Shown here: in pieces, positions 12,688 through 26,000 of the stretch | Layout of the letters: each line of letters starts with the position of its first letter | Numbering within the stretch: position 1 is the stretch's first letter | Source: Rotaria sordida | Lineage: Eukaryota; Rotifera; Eurotatoria; Philodinida; Philodinidae | DNA: 64,000 nt | Assembly (NCBI GenBank): GCA_905250125.1 | Contig: CAJNOL010000050.1 | Location: 1-64,000 of the forward strand | Direction: 5' to 3' | Notes under the pieces: model-generated | The model's database searches: none | What the model was told of the DNA's origin: nothing | Seen by the model: only the letters and a program-made list of their open reading frames with translations | Made by a program: the position numbers and the translations under genes

Positions 12688-13867
12688 TTAATAAGGTCCG
12701 GTGAATTTTTTTGACATAACTATAATATTGAAAATAAGTATCATTATTGATAAAACGAAGCGTGACGACGACGAATTTGGATTTATTGTAGTGAAATTAG
12801 TTAATGTCATTTCTCTTTGCAAATATTCAAGAATCACATTTGGATGATCGGTTATAAAACCATCCACTTTCACTGTATCCCAAAAATATGCAATGAGTTG
12901 TTCAAAACTTTTGCCAGGAAATAGATCTTGTCTAAATGTATATGGATAAACAGCAAGACCATATTGATGAGCCCATTTTGTCAAATTAGTAACACCTAAG
13001 ATTGTACCATTTGAATCATAATTAACAACAAATTCATGATTAGGTGCAAGAGCTTGAACAATATTTGATAAATTTCTAATACCTTCTTCACTTCGATAAA
13101 AATCATAATCACTTGATGATTCATTTATTCGATTCCATGTCATTAATGCAAATAAACGTAATTTACTACCGAGATTTCGACGAATATGCATTAATTCTTC
13201 TATATGAAATGTTTGTAAAATAACAGGATCTGTTGGTTGTATTAGATTGTAAGCATTTAATGTTGCAAGTACAATAGATGAAATAGATTTATTATATTTA
13301 GAATGATATTCAGGTTTTTTTATTTCTATAAGTAATTGACGACGTTGACGTGTAGCATGATTGAGGCCAAGTAATAATTCAATTGTTTCATTAAGCGTTG
13401 AAAGATGAAAAGAAATATTCGTATTAGAAGGAAACCGTAAAGGAAATACTTGTGTACCATTGAATGGTATAAAACGTTCACGAATACTTAAACGACGTAA
13501 TTCTGCTAAATCAAAATCAATAACATAATGAAAACCATTTGAATGATTTCGATTTGGAAAAATTTCAGCTACATTACTCACTCCATCTAAATAGATATCT
13601 ATATAAAAGCAAAGAAAAAGAAAACAATATTGAAACTAATCATTTCTAACATAGAGAAATTTTACCATGAATTACAATCAATTGATTATCTCGACTGAGA
13701 CAAACATCAATTTCAATTATATCTGCACCGTAAGCATAAGCCATTGATTGTGAAGCTAACGTAAGCTCAGGCAAATAGGCTGTACCACGATGACCAATAA
13801 CCAACGGACGTGCTACTCCTTGAACTCTTCCAAGGACATAGAGAAATAGTATGGTGATTACAAGCAT
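12688..13867 (-). CDS. Secreted GlpQ-type glycerophosphodiester phosphodiesterase, copy 1
   Basis: Two exons (13867-13666 and 13598-12688) encode 370 residues. The enzyme should hydrolyse glycerophosphodiesters to glycerol-3-phosphate and an alcohol, outside the cell or in the secretory/lysosomal lumen. Visible: signal peptide about 1-18, active-site HRG at 26-28, Glu34 in PELT, Glu52 and Asp54 of the metal-binding EIDV, and His67-Asp68, then the GlpQ-like YLDGVSNVAEIFPNR and the late TDHP motif. A C-terminal hydrophobic stretch followed by SKKFTGPY may anchor it. The family resemblance is to E. coli periplasmic GlpQ, not to animal GDE1-GDE7. The intron splits the codon after VIH (phase 1). 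The start chosen is the ATG at 13867, 24 bases after a splice acceptor. It lacks one Gly in the HRGASGYLPE motif that copy 2 keeps. Confidence 0.9.
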
Positions 13868-14296
13868 TCGAGACACTCCTCTCTTTCGCGTCTAACACAT
13901 AAAAAAAAGTATTATATTGAGGGCATTTGTATATGACATTATCTAAAATATATATAGAAAAATACATCCCTTGTTGATATTTATGATAATGATGTTTGGC
14001 AAACGATTGGTCTTATTGCGTATTGCATCTAGGAAGAAGCAGTTAAAAGTTTTGCATTTACTTGAAATGTCATTGACTAGATAAAACAAAAGAATAATAA
14101 AATCATATAGGTCAATCTTTAATGAAGAGTATTGGATTGGTTTACATCGTTTCTAATTATCTAAGAATCTTATATTAAATTAATTGAAAAAAGAAAATGA
14201 TTTTTGTTATATTTTTTTTTATTCTATTTATCTCAACATATTCTAAGTAATTTTAAAAAGATCAATCATTTATTTTTTTTTTAATATAAACTACAT

Positions 14297-15476
14297 TCAT
14301 AAGATTGTCATGACAAGCAATAAAATTATTAAAAAAAAAGAAAGACTATTAAGTTTTGTTCCTGCATTAAATTGTTCTCGTTTAGATTCTATATATTGAA
14401 TTACTTTATCAGGATGATCAGTAAACAGTCCATCAACTTTTAGTTTATCAATAAAAAATTCTAACATAACATCAAACGTTGCAAATGGTTTTAGATCTGC
14501 ATCATTACGAAATGTATATGGATGAATAAATAAATTATTTTTTCTAACATCATTATATAATTTCGATGGTTCTAATGTATTTCCTTGTTCATATAATAAT
14601 GAATAATGTGGACCAATACCATCAACAAATGTTGACATATCTTCTATTCCTACATCACTTCTCCAATAGGTATAATCAGTTTTGCTATATATATTTCGAT
14701 GTTTATTATCTGGTAATAAACCAACAAGTTTTAAATCTGATTGGAGTTGTAAACGAATTCGTTGTAATTCTTCCAAATCAAAACATTGTAAAAATATTTT
14801 ATCGGTACGTTTTGTGTAGTTATATTTTCGTAATATATCAAGAACAATTTCACTAAAATTTGATCGATTTTCATTTCTATGATATGATGGTTCTTTAATT
14901 TCGACATAGACACCCACTTGTTTATTATTATCAATATTTGCTTTATTAAGACCAGTAATAAATTCAAGTTCTTCAACTAAAGTAACTAAATGAAATGTTG
15001 ATTGATTAAGAGGAAAACGTTTTGGATATATTGGTTTCCCTGTTTGATGACTAAAACGTTCACTAGCACGTAATGTTTTTATTTCTGCAACTGTAAAATC
15101 AATTGCATAAAAGCGACCATCAGAACGATTACGTGTCGGATATTGACTAGCAACATTACTGATTTCATCTAAATAAATATCATGAATAACAATAGGTACA
15201 TTATCTTTCGATAAAACAACATCTTGTTCAATATAATCAACACCTTGACCATAAGCAAGAGCTTTAGCAGATAATGTATGTTCTGGAAGATAACCAGATG
15301 CACCTCGATGTCCAATAACGACAACAGATGACGATTTTATACTTTTGACATTAGTTATAAAGATTAAAATAAGAAAGCTTCATACGAAAAACAGAAGAAG
15401 ATACAATAGTAACCTTCATTAATGTATAAATGACTTACCATATGATGAATCCTATCGATAGATTGATGTCTTTCAT
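14297..15476 (-). CDS. Secreted GlpQ-type glycerophosphodiester phosphodiesterase, copy 2
   Basis: Two exons (15476-15439 and 15377-14297) encode 372 residues. A signal peptide spans about 1-25. The catalytic motif is closer to bacterial GlpQ than in copy 1: HRG at 36-38, GYLPEHTL with Glu45, EQDVV with Glu63 and Asp65, and His78-Asp79 followed by IYLDEISNVASQYPTRNR. Later GlpQ-like blocks include FYAIDFTVAEIK, LQCFDLEELQRI, HPYTFR and DGLFTDHPD. A hydrophobic C-terminus (about 350-372) could be a membrane or GPI-type anchor signal. The only intron is in the signal peptide, unlike copy 1, whose intron follows the HD motif. The ATG is five bases after a splice acceptor. The gene lies 429 bases upstream of copy 1 on the same strand, a tandem duplication. 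Confidence 0.92.
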
Positions 15477-18400
15477 TCTATCTGTTATATTTAAGCTTAT
15501 CTTCGATTTATGATGAATAATATAACATCTTTTCTTCTATCACTATATGTTTTTTTTCAATCAATGGAAAATCAAAACAATAGATATTTAAGTGTTATGG
15601 AAAAGTAATAATATGCGTCGGCAATAATAAATACTATGCATATAGCTAAAATATACTTGTAAACGAAACGATACTATTATAGAAAGCAGACCATAATTCT
15701 TGTACTTCAAGTATTGACATTTGACGTCTACATGAGATAAGTTTCTTACTTTAATTTATCTATATTGTATAATCAAAAAAATAACTTCTCAAATATTTAT
15801 GGATGTCAATATTTGACGAAATTGTTAAAAGAAATTTATATTAGGAAAAAAAACTTTGACTTATACTTATGTTTGTCATATTTAATAACAAGTAGCTAAT
15901 ATTTGTCAATTGAATAGATACTATAGAATATTTCTATTTGATGATTTTACTCATTTACTTGAACATGAAAGGATTTCCATCCAAAAAAATGGAACAGCGG
16001 TGTTCATCAAGGGTTTTTTAGATGATCACTAAAGATCATACAAAGCGTTTTATCTAGCTAAAGGAGTGGTGCTCTTCTGAATATCGAGTGGCTCTCCTTG
16101 AGTTTGTGCCTATTCTATTATATACGATAGGTCTGGATGATTCCAAAAATAGTTGTCCGCTCTTCTGTATAATTCCTCGACCAGAAGAGAAAATCTAGAT
16201 AGAATAAGACCTGCTTTCGATTTAAGCTAATTATCCATGAAGTGTTTGCAAACATTTAGCAATATATCCACTATAGAATATCGATAATCTGGTACCGTTA
16301 ACGAATATCATAAGATTTCACAATATAGTATTATTGAAATTATCTATTATTTGATCTCCTATTATTATTCATTTAAAACTGCGTTCGATTGATCGATCGC
16401 GTTCTACTATTCAAATCAAGCTGCCTATTCAGCTATTTTCGATGAGTTGTCTGAAAAACAAAAAAATACTGTTCTTTGCGGACAATAATTTTAATCATTT
16501 CTCTTGTATAGCATTTATTTCTATGGTAATCTTTTTACTATTATTATCCGGTTAAAAACTTATTGATTATATTCACAATTTATTCTTTTTTTTATTTTGG
16601 TTGACGCAAATAAATTTTCATCACATGTCAGTTGTATCGCAGTAGAGAGACACGAATTTTATAAACTCTGTTATTCGTACACTTCCGATAATCAATATAC
16701 ACTTATCATGTTTGATAATTTATTTGACGATAGACGATAAATTATCGAGATTAAAGACAAATTGTTCGTCAAACCTTTATTGTTTTGATCCTAAACAGTC
16801 ACAAGCACATTCAAACTACGTAAATTTATTTCATATACCAATTCATAAGCAAATCAAATAGTATCATAGCTATTGTCTAATACATACTTTTAAAAGGAGA
16901 TGCATATCTAATAATACAGAAAAGTGTTGGTACATTCGATAATAACATACACAACGAGTTGAAGTTCGTTAATAATATATCTATTACTCACTATTTAAAA
17001 GAAAAAGACACTTAATAGTATAGAATTCTTAATAATAAGGTCCATGTCGTTTTAAAGTAAGCAATAAGGATAATCAAAAATTTATAACAATAGATTATCT
17101 GACAATACCAGATATCTTGGCTTGTTTCTCTGTTTGAGTTCCTTGCGTATGTATAGAGACTAGTGAAATAGAATGAATGATAGATATTACACTTTGCATT
17201 TGTCTTTTTCTCAAAAGATAATAAATATTTAATTATTCTTCATTCACTTTGATTTCATTATATTAGTTAAGATCTGTACTGAAATATCATATACGTGGAG
17301 CTTCGATAAAAAATCTATATAAATAAAAAAAAGAATTTCTAGATCATAATTCACTTTTTTAATAAGAACATATTAAATTTATTGAATCACAGTATTTCTT
17401 CAATCAAAATAGATTATGTTGATAGAAACATATATATATTACTTGAAAATACAATTAATTTCAGAGGTCGACAAGTCAGCTTTTGTTTTGACACAAATCA
17501 AATCATTCGTCTACAAGACATCTGTCAAAAACCTTCCTTACCAATTTGTTCAATGATTTATAGTTAATCAATTGATTACTAAAAATAAATTTGTTCGAAT
17601 AACTATCATCACTAAGATAATTAGCAATTTTATCTTTGATAGATACAATATTATCAACTTTTCCTTTTTTTAATATTGTTTTGTTCAATGTCTAAAAACT
17701 TTCGTGCTTTGGTATTAATTATTGTTCATCATCCGTAGAATTTTGTTTCAAGTGTTGTTGGTGTCGACTAATAATTATGTTCAAGTGTTATTAAAGAATA
17801 GAGTTTTCATATTAGAACAAAAATTATAACGTAACATAATGTAAATTTAATATGTATTTCGGTTGCAAAAATGTGTCTGATTTGACTTGTGTTTTTTTTT
17901 GTCAAGTCACAAGTTGTCTAAAACTTTTTCAAGTCAAATCGAAAGACTTGCCCATCTCTGATTAATTCTATGACTTTGAACATTATTTTGATATTATTAT
18001 CAAATGAAAATTTACTTCTAAGATTCAATTTTAACTTAATATGATCAACAATTTGTTTTGTGCTCTCCTGTTATTCATCAATTGACTCAAAACACATGGT
18101 AAATTCCAAAAGAACTCTTTCAAAATTTTATTTAAGTTGGAATCAACTTCTTCATTATTATCGATGACAATCTATTCTACGATTCTAGTATAATCTTGAT
18201 TTATTTGAATTTTTTTCTGTTTATTTCAACCACTTTTCTTTGTCTTATTAGACTGTTTGTTACATCTTAAAAATGTCAGTAACAGATATTATATGATCTT
18301 GACTTCTTGATGTTAACTACAGATATTTTGTGTTAGAATCGTTCTTGATTTTTACAATTTTTACTAGAAACTATCAATTTCTTCCGTAAATTTTCGATAG

Positions 18401-19460
18401 ACAATAAAACTAATTCAAACTTAAAAACTAATTTTTGAGTGAACGGATATCCGCTTGAAAACGGACAAATATAACTAGTCTATTTTTGAAGAGTTTACAA
18501 ATTTTAAGCATTGCGATGTGACCACCCATCTTCTTTAAACAATTATAAAACTATACGCAGAACAAATGAAAAAAAGGGTTCTTTTTGAAATCACGAATTT
18601 TCACCGAATAAAAAAAACTTAATGAATTGACTTGTTATTGACACGTTAAAAATCGTTCAAACCGGTCGGAACAAACGGGTTCGAGAATTTTTGACCGGTG
18701 ATAACTCTGCTTGATGATTACTGTCAAGATAATCTTGTATAATTTAAACAGAATTTCAATATATATTTATTATCATAACTGCTCTGATCATTCGGTTAAT
18801 TGAATTCTATTAATTATTTTTTCTATTATGTCATTTGTATCTAATAAGGCATATTCTATGTAGGTTTTTGAGATAAGATATTGTGAATCAAGAACATACA
18901 AACAACAAATGTTACGAAATCAAAGGAAGGAATCCTGAAAAGAGACAATGAAACGAAATAGATAGTCAGAGCACGATCATATTCAAGTGAGACAACAAAA
19001 TATTTCATAATATTTTTTGATTTGTAATCAATCTGAACAATATCCAAGAGATCAAACTAGTATCAACTGAAATTTCACATAAATGACATCAGAAGATCAC
19101 TATTATCCTACATAAAAGGATATTGAAGATAAAGATAAATAGATATGCAATCAATTAGTGATTGAGAAAGTGACTGGCATAGCTTTAAGTAGAAAAACAA
19201 CTGATCGGTAATCAACAGATATGAACTCAATTTTTATCTGACGTAAATAACCCTTTTTTTGTGAAATTTTTCAGATTTGTCAGGACACATGTCATCGTAG
19301 AGATTCATCTTCATTCTTTTAATTATTTTGAAAAAAAAATTAATCCAATAAAATAATTCATTAAATTAAAACACATTCATTTTTTTCTGTTCCACATAAT
19401 CTTTTCTAAAGACAGAACAAACATGATTTGTTTTTCAGAAGTGTATTTTATTTGATAGTA
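15477..19460. other. Gene-free AT-rich stretch
   Basis: No coding exon, RNA gene or clear repeat could be supported. Open frames at 17382-17688 occur on both strands and have no recognisable content. Confidence 0.4.
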
Positions 19461-19468
19461 AAGAATCA

Positions 19469-20250
19469 CAGGGTGTTCCAAATGTCTGTTGAAAAAATCA
19501 AACTTGAGTAACTTTTTAAGCGCTAAATTGATTTACATGTTATTTTTCATCATTTGACTCCATACTCATCCAAGTTTTATTCAGCATATTTCAGATAAAA
19601 TGTATATATCTATGAACATTAAAATACAATTTATTCTATTCATGAGCAAATCTGAATCATCTACGACTATGAAAAGAAAGCTGTTAGTCGATTTTGACCA
19701 AAAACTGTCAAATTAAGATGAGTTCTCTCAATGCTTTTATCAAACTGATATTGTCGTAGATAGGACATATTCTGAACATGTTACAATAATAACACAAGAA
19801 AAAAAACAAACCGCTGAAGCTTATGTTGGTGATGAAGGCATATTGATATCAAGTGTTCTGGTTGTTTACAAAGTTTGTTCAGTAGCATTTCGAATCCTGA
19901 CAACGCTCAGTGAATAGTTCAAAAAAACAAGGCTCGTTCAGATTCTGACCATAAACTAAATCTATTTCTGAACAACATTTTTTCTTACAATTGGGATTCA
20001 AATAGGTGGTTCTATTCGATGAGTTGCAGGGAATTCTATGGCATGTTTTTTTTTCAAGTAATTGAAAATAATGAACTTGCCTGTTTCATTGCAATATGCT
20101 TGTTTCCAACAGTAAGCGCGTAAATAAAACTATGTAAAACACAACTTTAAAATATATGGAATAAAATTATGGAAATCTAACGAATAGTTCTTGGATTATG
20201 TAAAAGTTATACACATTCTTTTTACCGGTGGACTTTTAAAACACTTTGTA
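19469..20250. mobile_element. Decayed mariner-like DNA transposon
   Basis: The left end (cacagggtgttccaaatgtc) and the reverse complement of the right end (tacaaagtgttttaaaagtc) agree at most positions. Both resemble the CAGGGTGTCCCAAA-type ends of mariner elements. Length (about 780 bases) is shorter than a full mariner (about 1.3 kb), and the interior has many stops. It is therefore an internally deleted or heavily mutated relic. Orientation is uncertain. Confidence 0.5.
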
Positions 20251-21096
20251 CATATAAATTAGAGAAGAAAAGTAAAAATTAGAACCATTCAGCATACAAA
20301 ATCAATATTAACCAAATGTTTGCTAATCATGATTTTCGCAAATATATTGATGTGATTACAGAGGACATCTATCGAAAACTTTATTACGGTCATTAATAAT
20401 ATTTATTGATTTATTCGTGTTTAGCTGTAGACAAGCAAAAGAAGAATTATACAACCTTTCTTTTATTTTAAAAAATCAATCACTCAATTTAATAGATGGA
20501 GTAGCAACAATAATATAAATGAATCATGAGTAATAAACAGCAGAAAGAAATAAACAAATAATCAAACAGCGTCGTCTAGTGTTTGTTACTAAAGATTCTC
20601 CATTTTCTCTTTCCTTTCTCCTTCTTCGTTTACTTTTACATTGTTGACATGATGCGTGTTCTATTTTATTCGTACTTGTATCACTATTCTTCATAACGAT
20701 CGTCAGTTACATTACATTTTTTTTCTTATTCTTAAAGGCAGTGAAGCACATCAAAATAGATGCTGACTAATAAGCGATTTCCTATTTTCTGTTTTTTTTT
20801 TCTTTCTTCATATATTTTTTATGCAAAGTAAAAACTACCGAAAAAAAAGGGTTAAGGGGCGGAAAAAGAAAAGAAGAAAAAAAAAACGTTAACGAATATA
20901 CGAGAAAAAAAAACAGCTACTACGTAGAATAAAACATTTCTTCGTCTACCTTTGTCGCTGTGTGTACGAACGGATATTCTTTTCTATTCGTTTGTTTTTT
21001 GGTTTTTTTCGTTTGTATAGTATCAATAAGATTTTACGCGTCAACATTTCATTGCGCTTAGAGTTGCACTTTTGTACATATTTCTTTTCTTTATAG
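20251..21096. other. Upstream region of TMEM59-like gene
   Basis: AT-rich with runs of T/C and A. It presumably contains the promoter of the gene at 21153, but no specific element could be identified. A 3' splice acceptor (ctttatag) at 21089-21096 leaves a 56-base 5' leader. Confidence 0.4.
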
Positions 21097-21152
21097 AAAT
21101 TAGATATTGAATCATTTATTTAAAAATTTGAAATAAACACAACATTCACATT

Positions 21153-22383
21153 ATGGTAAAACTTCTTGTTTTTGCCATTTTATTGGCGTCAACGCCAGCA
21201 ATGGGTCTACTCGAAACATTGTTTCGTACTGAAAATAGCTGTTATACAGGTTGTTATTCAAATTATGCAGCTAAGAAAGATCATTTGGGTGCTTGTAGAA
21301 AAGGTATGTTTATTGAATTTAATTATCAAACAAAATAGATATTGATTCAAATGATTTATTAATATAAATTTAGGCTGTAATTTCAAGTTACACAATGAAA
21401 ATTGTGCAGATCAATGTAAATCAGTTTCAGCTGATGAAGAAACACGAGCTAGTTGTCAGGTTGGTTGTACTTTAAGTCGCCCAATGGATGAAGGCAAACC
21501 TGTCCTTGCTGTTGATCCAGTTCCAGTAAGATTAATCTCTTAATTTAAAATTAATCATCATTTTATTTTAGATAAATAATGGCTTAGGAGCTGTTCCTCT
21601 TGATGTAGAACCAGAACGTCCACGTTCAATTATTCTTATACGTCTTCGTCAACATCCATTAAATGAGCTACCATCATCAATTCAAATGCCATCTATGTCG
21701 CATTTCTTTAACAGTGATCCAATTCAAATGTTCAATGATATGATTAAACAATTTCAAGATAGAGCAAATGGTTTTGAACAAGCAATTCGTAGATCATTTG
21801 AAGAAAATAAACAGGAACTTCCTGGTTTCGACACAATATCAGAATTACCAAAAAATATTCCAATTATTCGTATACCAATTAATAATAATCTTGATTCATC
21901 AAGTGAAGAAAATAATGATAAAGCTCCATTAATTGATCAATTTCGAAATTTTGTAGACTATCCAAATGAACAACGTCCATTTTATCGTCAACCTATGGAA
22001 TCAATACAGAATCGTTTTCAACAATTGGTGACTGATGTTCGTACTGAATGGAATGATCTTATTCGTAAACAACCAAAGGTTCCAATATGGATCTTTCTTG
22101 CCGTATTTCTTTCATCATCAGCTATTCTTTGGTGTAAGCTTGAGATTTTTATTTATAATAAAAAAATTTCAATTGATTGTTTAATGTTTGTTTTATTTTA
22201 GATATGGTTATGTCACTTTGTCATCATACACCATCTCGTAATGCTTTATCAGTTCGTGCTCAAGAACTTGTTTTTCATCCATATGATTATGAAGCATATG
22301 AAAAAGAAAAAATTCAACCTGATGATCAACCTTATGAAGTTACAGAATCATTACCAATTAAAGTTAAATTATCCAATATTTAA
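21153..22383 (+). CDS. TMEM59: TMEM59-family transmembrane glycoprotein
   Basis: Four exons (21153-21303, 21374-21525, 21572-22133, 22202-22383) encode 348 residues. In mammals TMEM59 is a Golgi/endolysosomal type I membrane protein linked to glycosylation control of cargo and ATG16L1-dependent autophagy. Visible: signal peptide about 1-18; a luminal cysteine-rich region with spaced pairs (Cys30/34, Cys48/52, Cys61/65, Cys78/82); a low-conservation luminal middle; one membrane span about 271-295; a short cytoplasmic tail ending LPIKVKLSNI, matching the family's LPTKVNL-type C-terminus. It is slightly longer than human TMEM59 (323). The TMEM59/TMEM59L assignment rests on architecture and the tail. 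It converges on CDK5. Confidence 0.82.
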
Positions 22384-23020
22384 ATATATTTTATTTATTG
22401 TATATATCACTTGATGAAAGGAGATATTCCTTTAAGATCTGACTGACTTTTAAAATGACATCATTTTTTCTTCTCTTTAATCGAACGCTTTTTCTTTTTA
22501 AATTCATTTCAAAGCATTCAATACAAGAAAACAAGAACAACAACACAAATAAATAATACATTTCATTCCAGCTTATTCTATTCTTTGTAGTTAGCTTCTA
22601 TTTAAAGATCCTTTTCTCTTCATCTTGTCGTGCTTATGTACTACTATGTTTAATCTTTTATTCATTTCATAGCGAAAAAAATCTATCGATACTCTTTTCT
22701 TTTTCTTTTTTCTTTTCGTTTACCATCAACTTTTCTCTCGTTCTCTTTGTTTTCTTTCCGATATTATTTAAAATAAAATCTTTAAAAAAAAATACGATTT
22801 GCTTTTCACAATTCAATTTCATTTGAGTCAAAATTTTGAATATTTTTTTTTCTTTTGATAGAAATAAAATACGTACAAATACATAGTGACAAAAAGAATG
22901 AAAGCTAGCAGAGAACAATTATATATGTATGTTTACAACAAATAACAAAGATTTATATAAACGAAATATTTATTTTTCTTCATTTGCTGAGGTAATTGAA
23001 TGCACCACAAAAAAATTCCA
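22384..23020. other. Convergent 3' intergenic region (TMEM59 / CDK5)
   Basis: 637 bases between two stop codons on opposite strands. T-rich and A-rich runs, no gene; it must contain both 3' untranslated regions. Confidence 0.45.
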
Positions 23021-26000
23021 CTAATTGACTGATTGTATATCTGAAAAATATGGATGTTGAAGAGCATCTGCTGCTGATATTCGTTGATTTGGATTACAGA
23101 TTAGACAACGCTAAAATATGAAATAATTAATTTAAAATATGTCAAAAATTAAAGATAATCTAATCTTTGATATTCTGATTGAAATGTTCAGATGTTATTT
23201 ATGATGACGTCAGAAATTTATTCCACAGAGATTATGTCAAATCAATCGATTTTCATTGAACAATGATTATCTCTAATAGATATATTCAATCTTGTATAAA
23301 TTATTTCATATGTTCGAAATTTCGATAGGAAAAAAAAAGTTTATGTATGCTATTATCAAGTTTCCATTGTGATTGCTTATGCAGAGTTTTTCATGAGTTA
23401 TCGTTCGAATAATGAATCAAAATGTACAGTTCTCATTTTGAATCATTTATTTTCCATGTATTCTTAGACTAATTATTTGAACAGTAATTTAAAACAAGTC
23501 ACAAGTAAACGATCGAAATAGTTGCTTATCAATTCTGAAAACTAATACTTTTCAATTTATATTACTGCTAGTAGGAAACATAGTCGTAGGTGAAAATATA
23601 TCATATGAAATATTAACATATCTAAGCGAAGCTTATATAGGCTATGTTTTGTTGAGAATTAAAATTAATGAAATAATCTATATAAATGATTAGAAATGTA
23701 GTTCTTAGTTTTAATTATCTTAAAAACATACAAACTCTCGATTGAGAAGAGTCATCCAAGCAAATTTTGAAAAGCATATATGCGATAAGCGGTTAAAAAT
23801 TTGAAATGTATATTTTTTTGTTCGTTCTATTCCAATGTTGAGCCCCTCGACAGCCATCGGATTCCGAGCATTCTATCGGATACTCATTTTCGACTCCTCG
23901 ACACACATTGAGGTTTCGAGTGCTTCATGACCGCAAAAGCTATCGAAAGAATGCTACTGCTTCTTCGGATGCATTATAACCACTCGAATCTTATCAAAAT
24001 TCCAACTACTGGAGGACACAAAAAACCACATCAGAAGAATGCTTTCGATTACTCCAGTAGAAGTAATTCTAGCAGAACAACTGTTTCAACTGCTGAGTAG
24101 AGTTCCTTGGGTACGAATCTAAAAACTTTGGACTCAATAGGCTCTAGTCATCTGAAAAATATATAGGATGCACTAGTTATCGAATACAAAATACCGGAAA
24201 AAACTATTTCATATCTTCGGAATGGCTATCTAATTTCGATTAGAAAATTTCATTGATATTATCAAAGTACGATTCGATCGAGTCCGAATTCAAAATCTTG
24301 GACTCGACGAGCTTTACTACTGAGTCTAATTATGATGATGTGAAACTTCTTCAAAAGACAATTTACAAAATTTCTAAACAATATTCAATATCAATGGATG
24401 AAAACTAAGACCAAAATCCGTCTCAAACATCATATTATTTTTAATTTATCAGAATGACTTTTACAGAAGACGAATAGTTCAATATTTAGTTTTGATGTTC
24501 GAATTTTCTCTTTCGCCTATATCCGACAGATTTCGATCACTCGAAAATAATCGTTCACGTAGTCGGAAACTGAAATCGAAGCGTCGAAATATTTATCGAA
24601 TGACCGGTTGTGATATATATATATATCATGTTTTCGAGAAAAGAAAAACGAATAAAAACTAGTTTTCTTATGATTTCTATTCAATTTAATGATAATTAGT
24701 CACAGTAACTAAATGTTGTTATTGCTTCTAATTCAAAGAATAAATGAATATTAAAAGATAAATATTTACCAGTAAAAGATCTTTGCCTTTATTATTCAAT
24801 TTAGGAACAAAATGAATCAGTGATAGTGTTGGTTGATAAATTGAAAATGGTTTATATTCTGGAAGACTTGAAACACCAGGCCAAGTTTCTTCAGTTGGTG
24901 TTCCAATTACTCTAAAAATATAATTTTTAAATAAAACAAAATTATAAATCATTTTATTTACTTAAATATTCTTCTCAACTGATCGTCAACACTTTCTCCT
25001 GGAAACAAAGGTTTTCCACCGTTTGCTAATTCAGCGAATATACATCCCGCAGACCCTTGAAAAAAATAATAAAAATTCTTATAAGAATCATTCAAATTAT
25101 CATTTAACATTTACATATATCAATTGAAGTTGTATAAATTTTTGCACCAAATAAAACATCAGGTGGACGATACCAAAGAGTAACAACTTCTGATGAATAA
25201 CATTTAACAGGAATACCATAAGCTCTTGCTAAACCAAAATCAGCTAATTTTAATTCTCCATTCTTTTAATAAGAAAAAATTTTTATATTTAGTTTAAAAA
25301 AAAGAAAAAACATTCAAATAATTTTATAACCTTAGTTAATAATAGATTTTGTGGTTTAAGATCACGATGAAGTACACTATGTTCATGACAATATGATAAA
25401 CCTTGTAATAATTGCCAAAAAAATGATTGTACTGTTGTTGAATCAATATCTCCATTACATGAATCAAAATATTTTTTTAAATCTTGATCACAATATTCAA
25501 ATATAAGATTTAAAGTTTTCTCAGTATGAATAACATCTAATAATCTAAAAGAATTAAATCAACATATTTAATTACTCAAAAGACAAAAAAAAAAATTTTG
25601 CTTTCGATAAAATCTCATATTTTTAATAAAAATAAATCAACAGGATATGCTTCATTCTCTACTAAATTTCTTTCCAATCTTGGTTATATTATCATACAGC
25701 ATTCCTCTCATTTGGAAGTCCAATAAATATGACGTTAATTTATATGCTGACGATACTGAAGTAGTTATGGTATTATCTTTCGAGAATCTCTTAATTAGTG
25801 CAAGCAAAAAGGTTAACTATTGCTTAATTCTAATTTCAATCTACTACAAGATATGGCTTGCTGACTTAAATCCTACTAAAACAGTTTACCAGCTTTCGAC
25901 GTCTCAAATTGACATCCTTGGTCAAACACTTTTTTTTATGAAGGATTTCGTTTCATGTGGGTTAAAAATTTTCGATATCTTTCCATGTCATGCAAAGCAC

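Noticed and set aside
13868-13876. Upstream start for GlpQ copy 1 three codons earlier
   Set aside because: That codon is GTG, not ATG; the ATG at 13867 gives a clean signal peptide and follows a splice acceptor.
14566-14856. 96-codon open frame on the plus strand within GlpQ copy 2
   Set aside because: It is antisense to a well-supported exon and follows from codon bias of the real gene.
23820-24640. Possible extra mobile element in the last CDK5 intron
   Set aside because: Composition differs slightly, but I found no inverted ends, no ORF and no second copy in the window.
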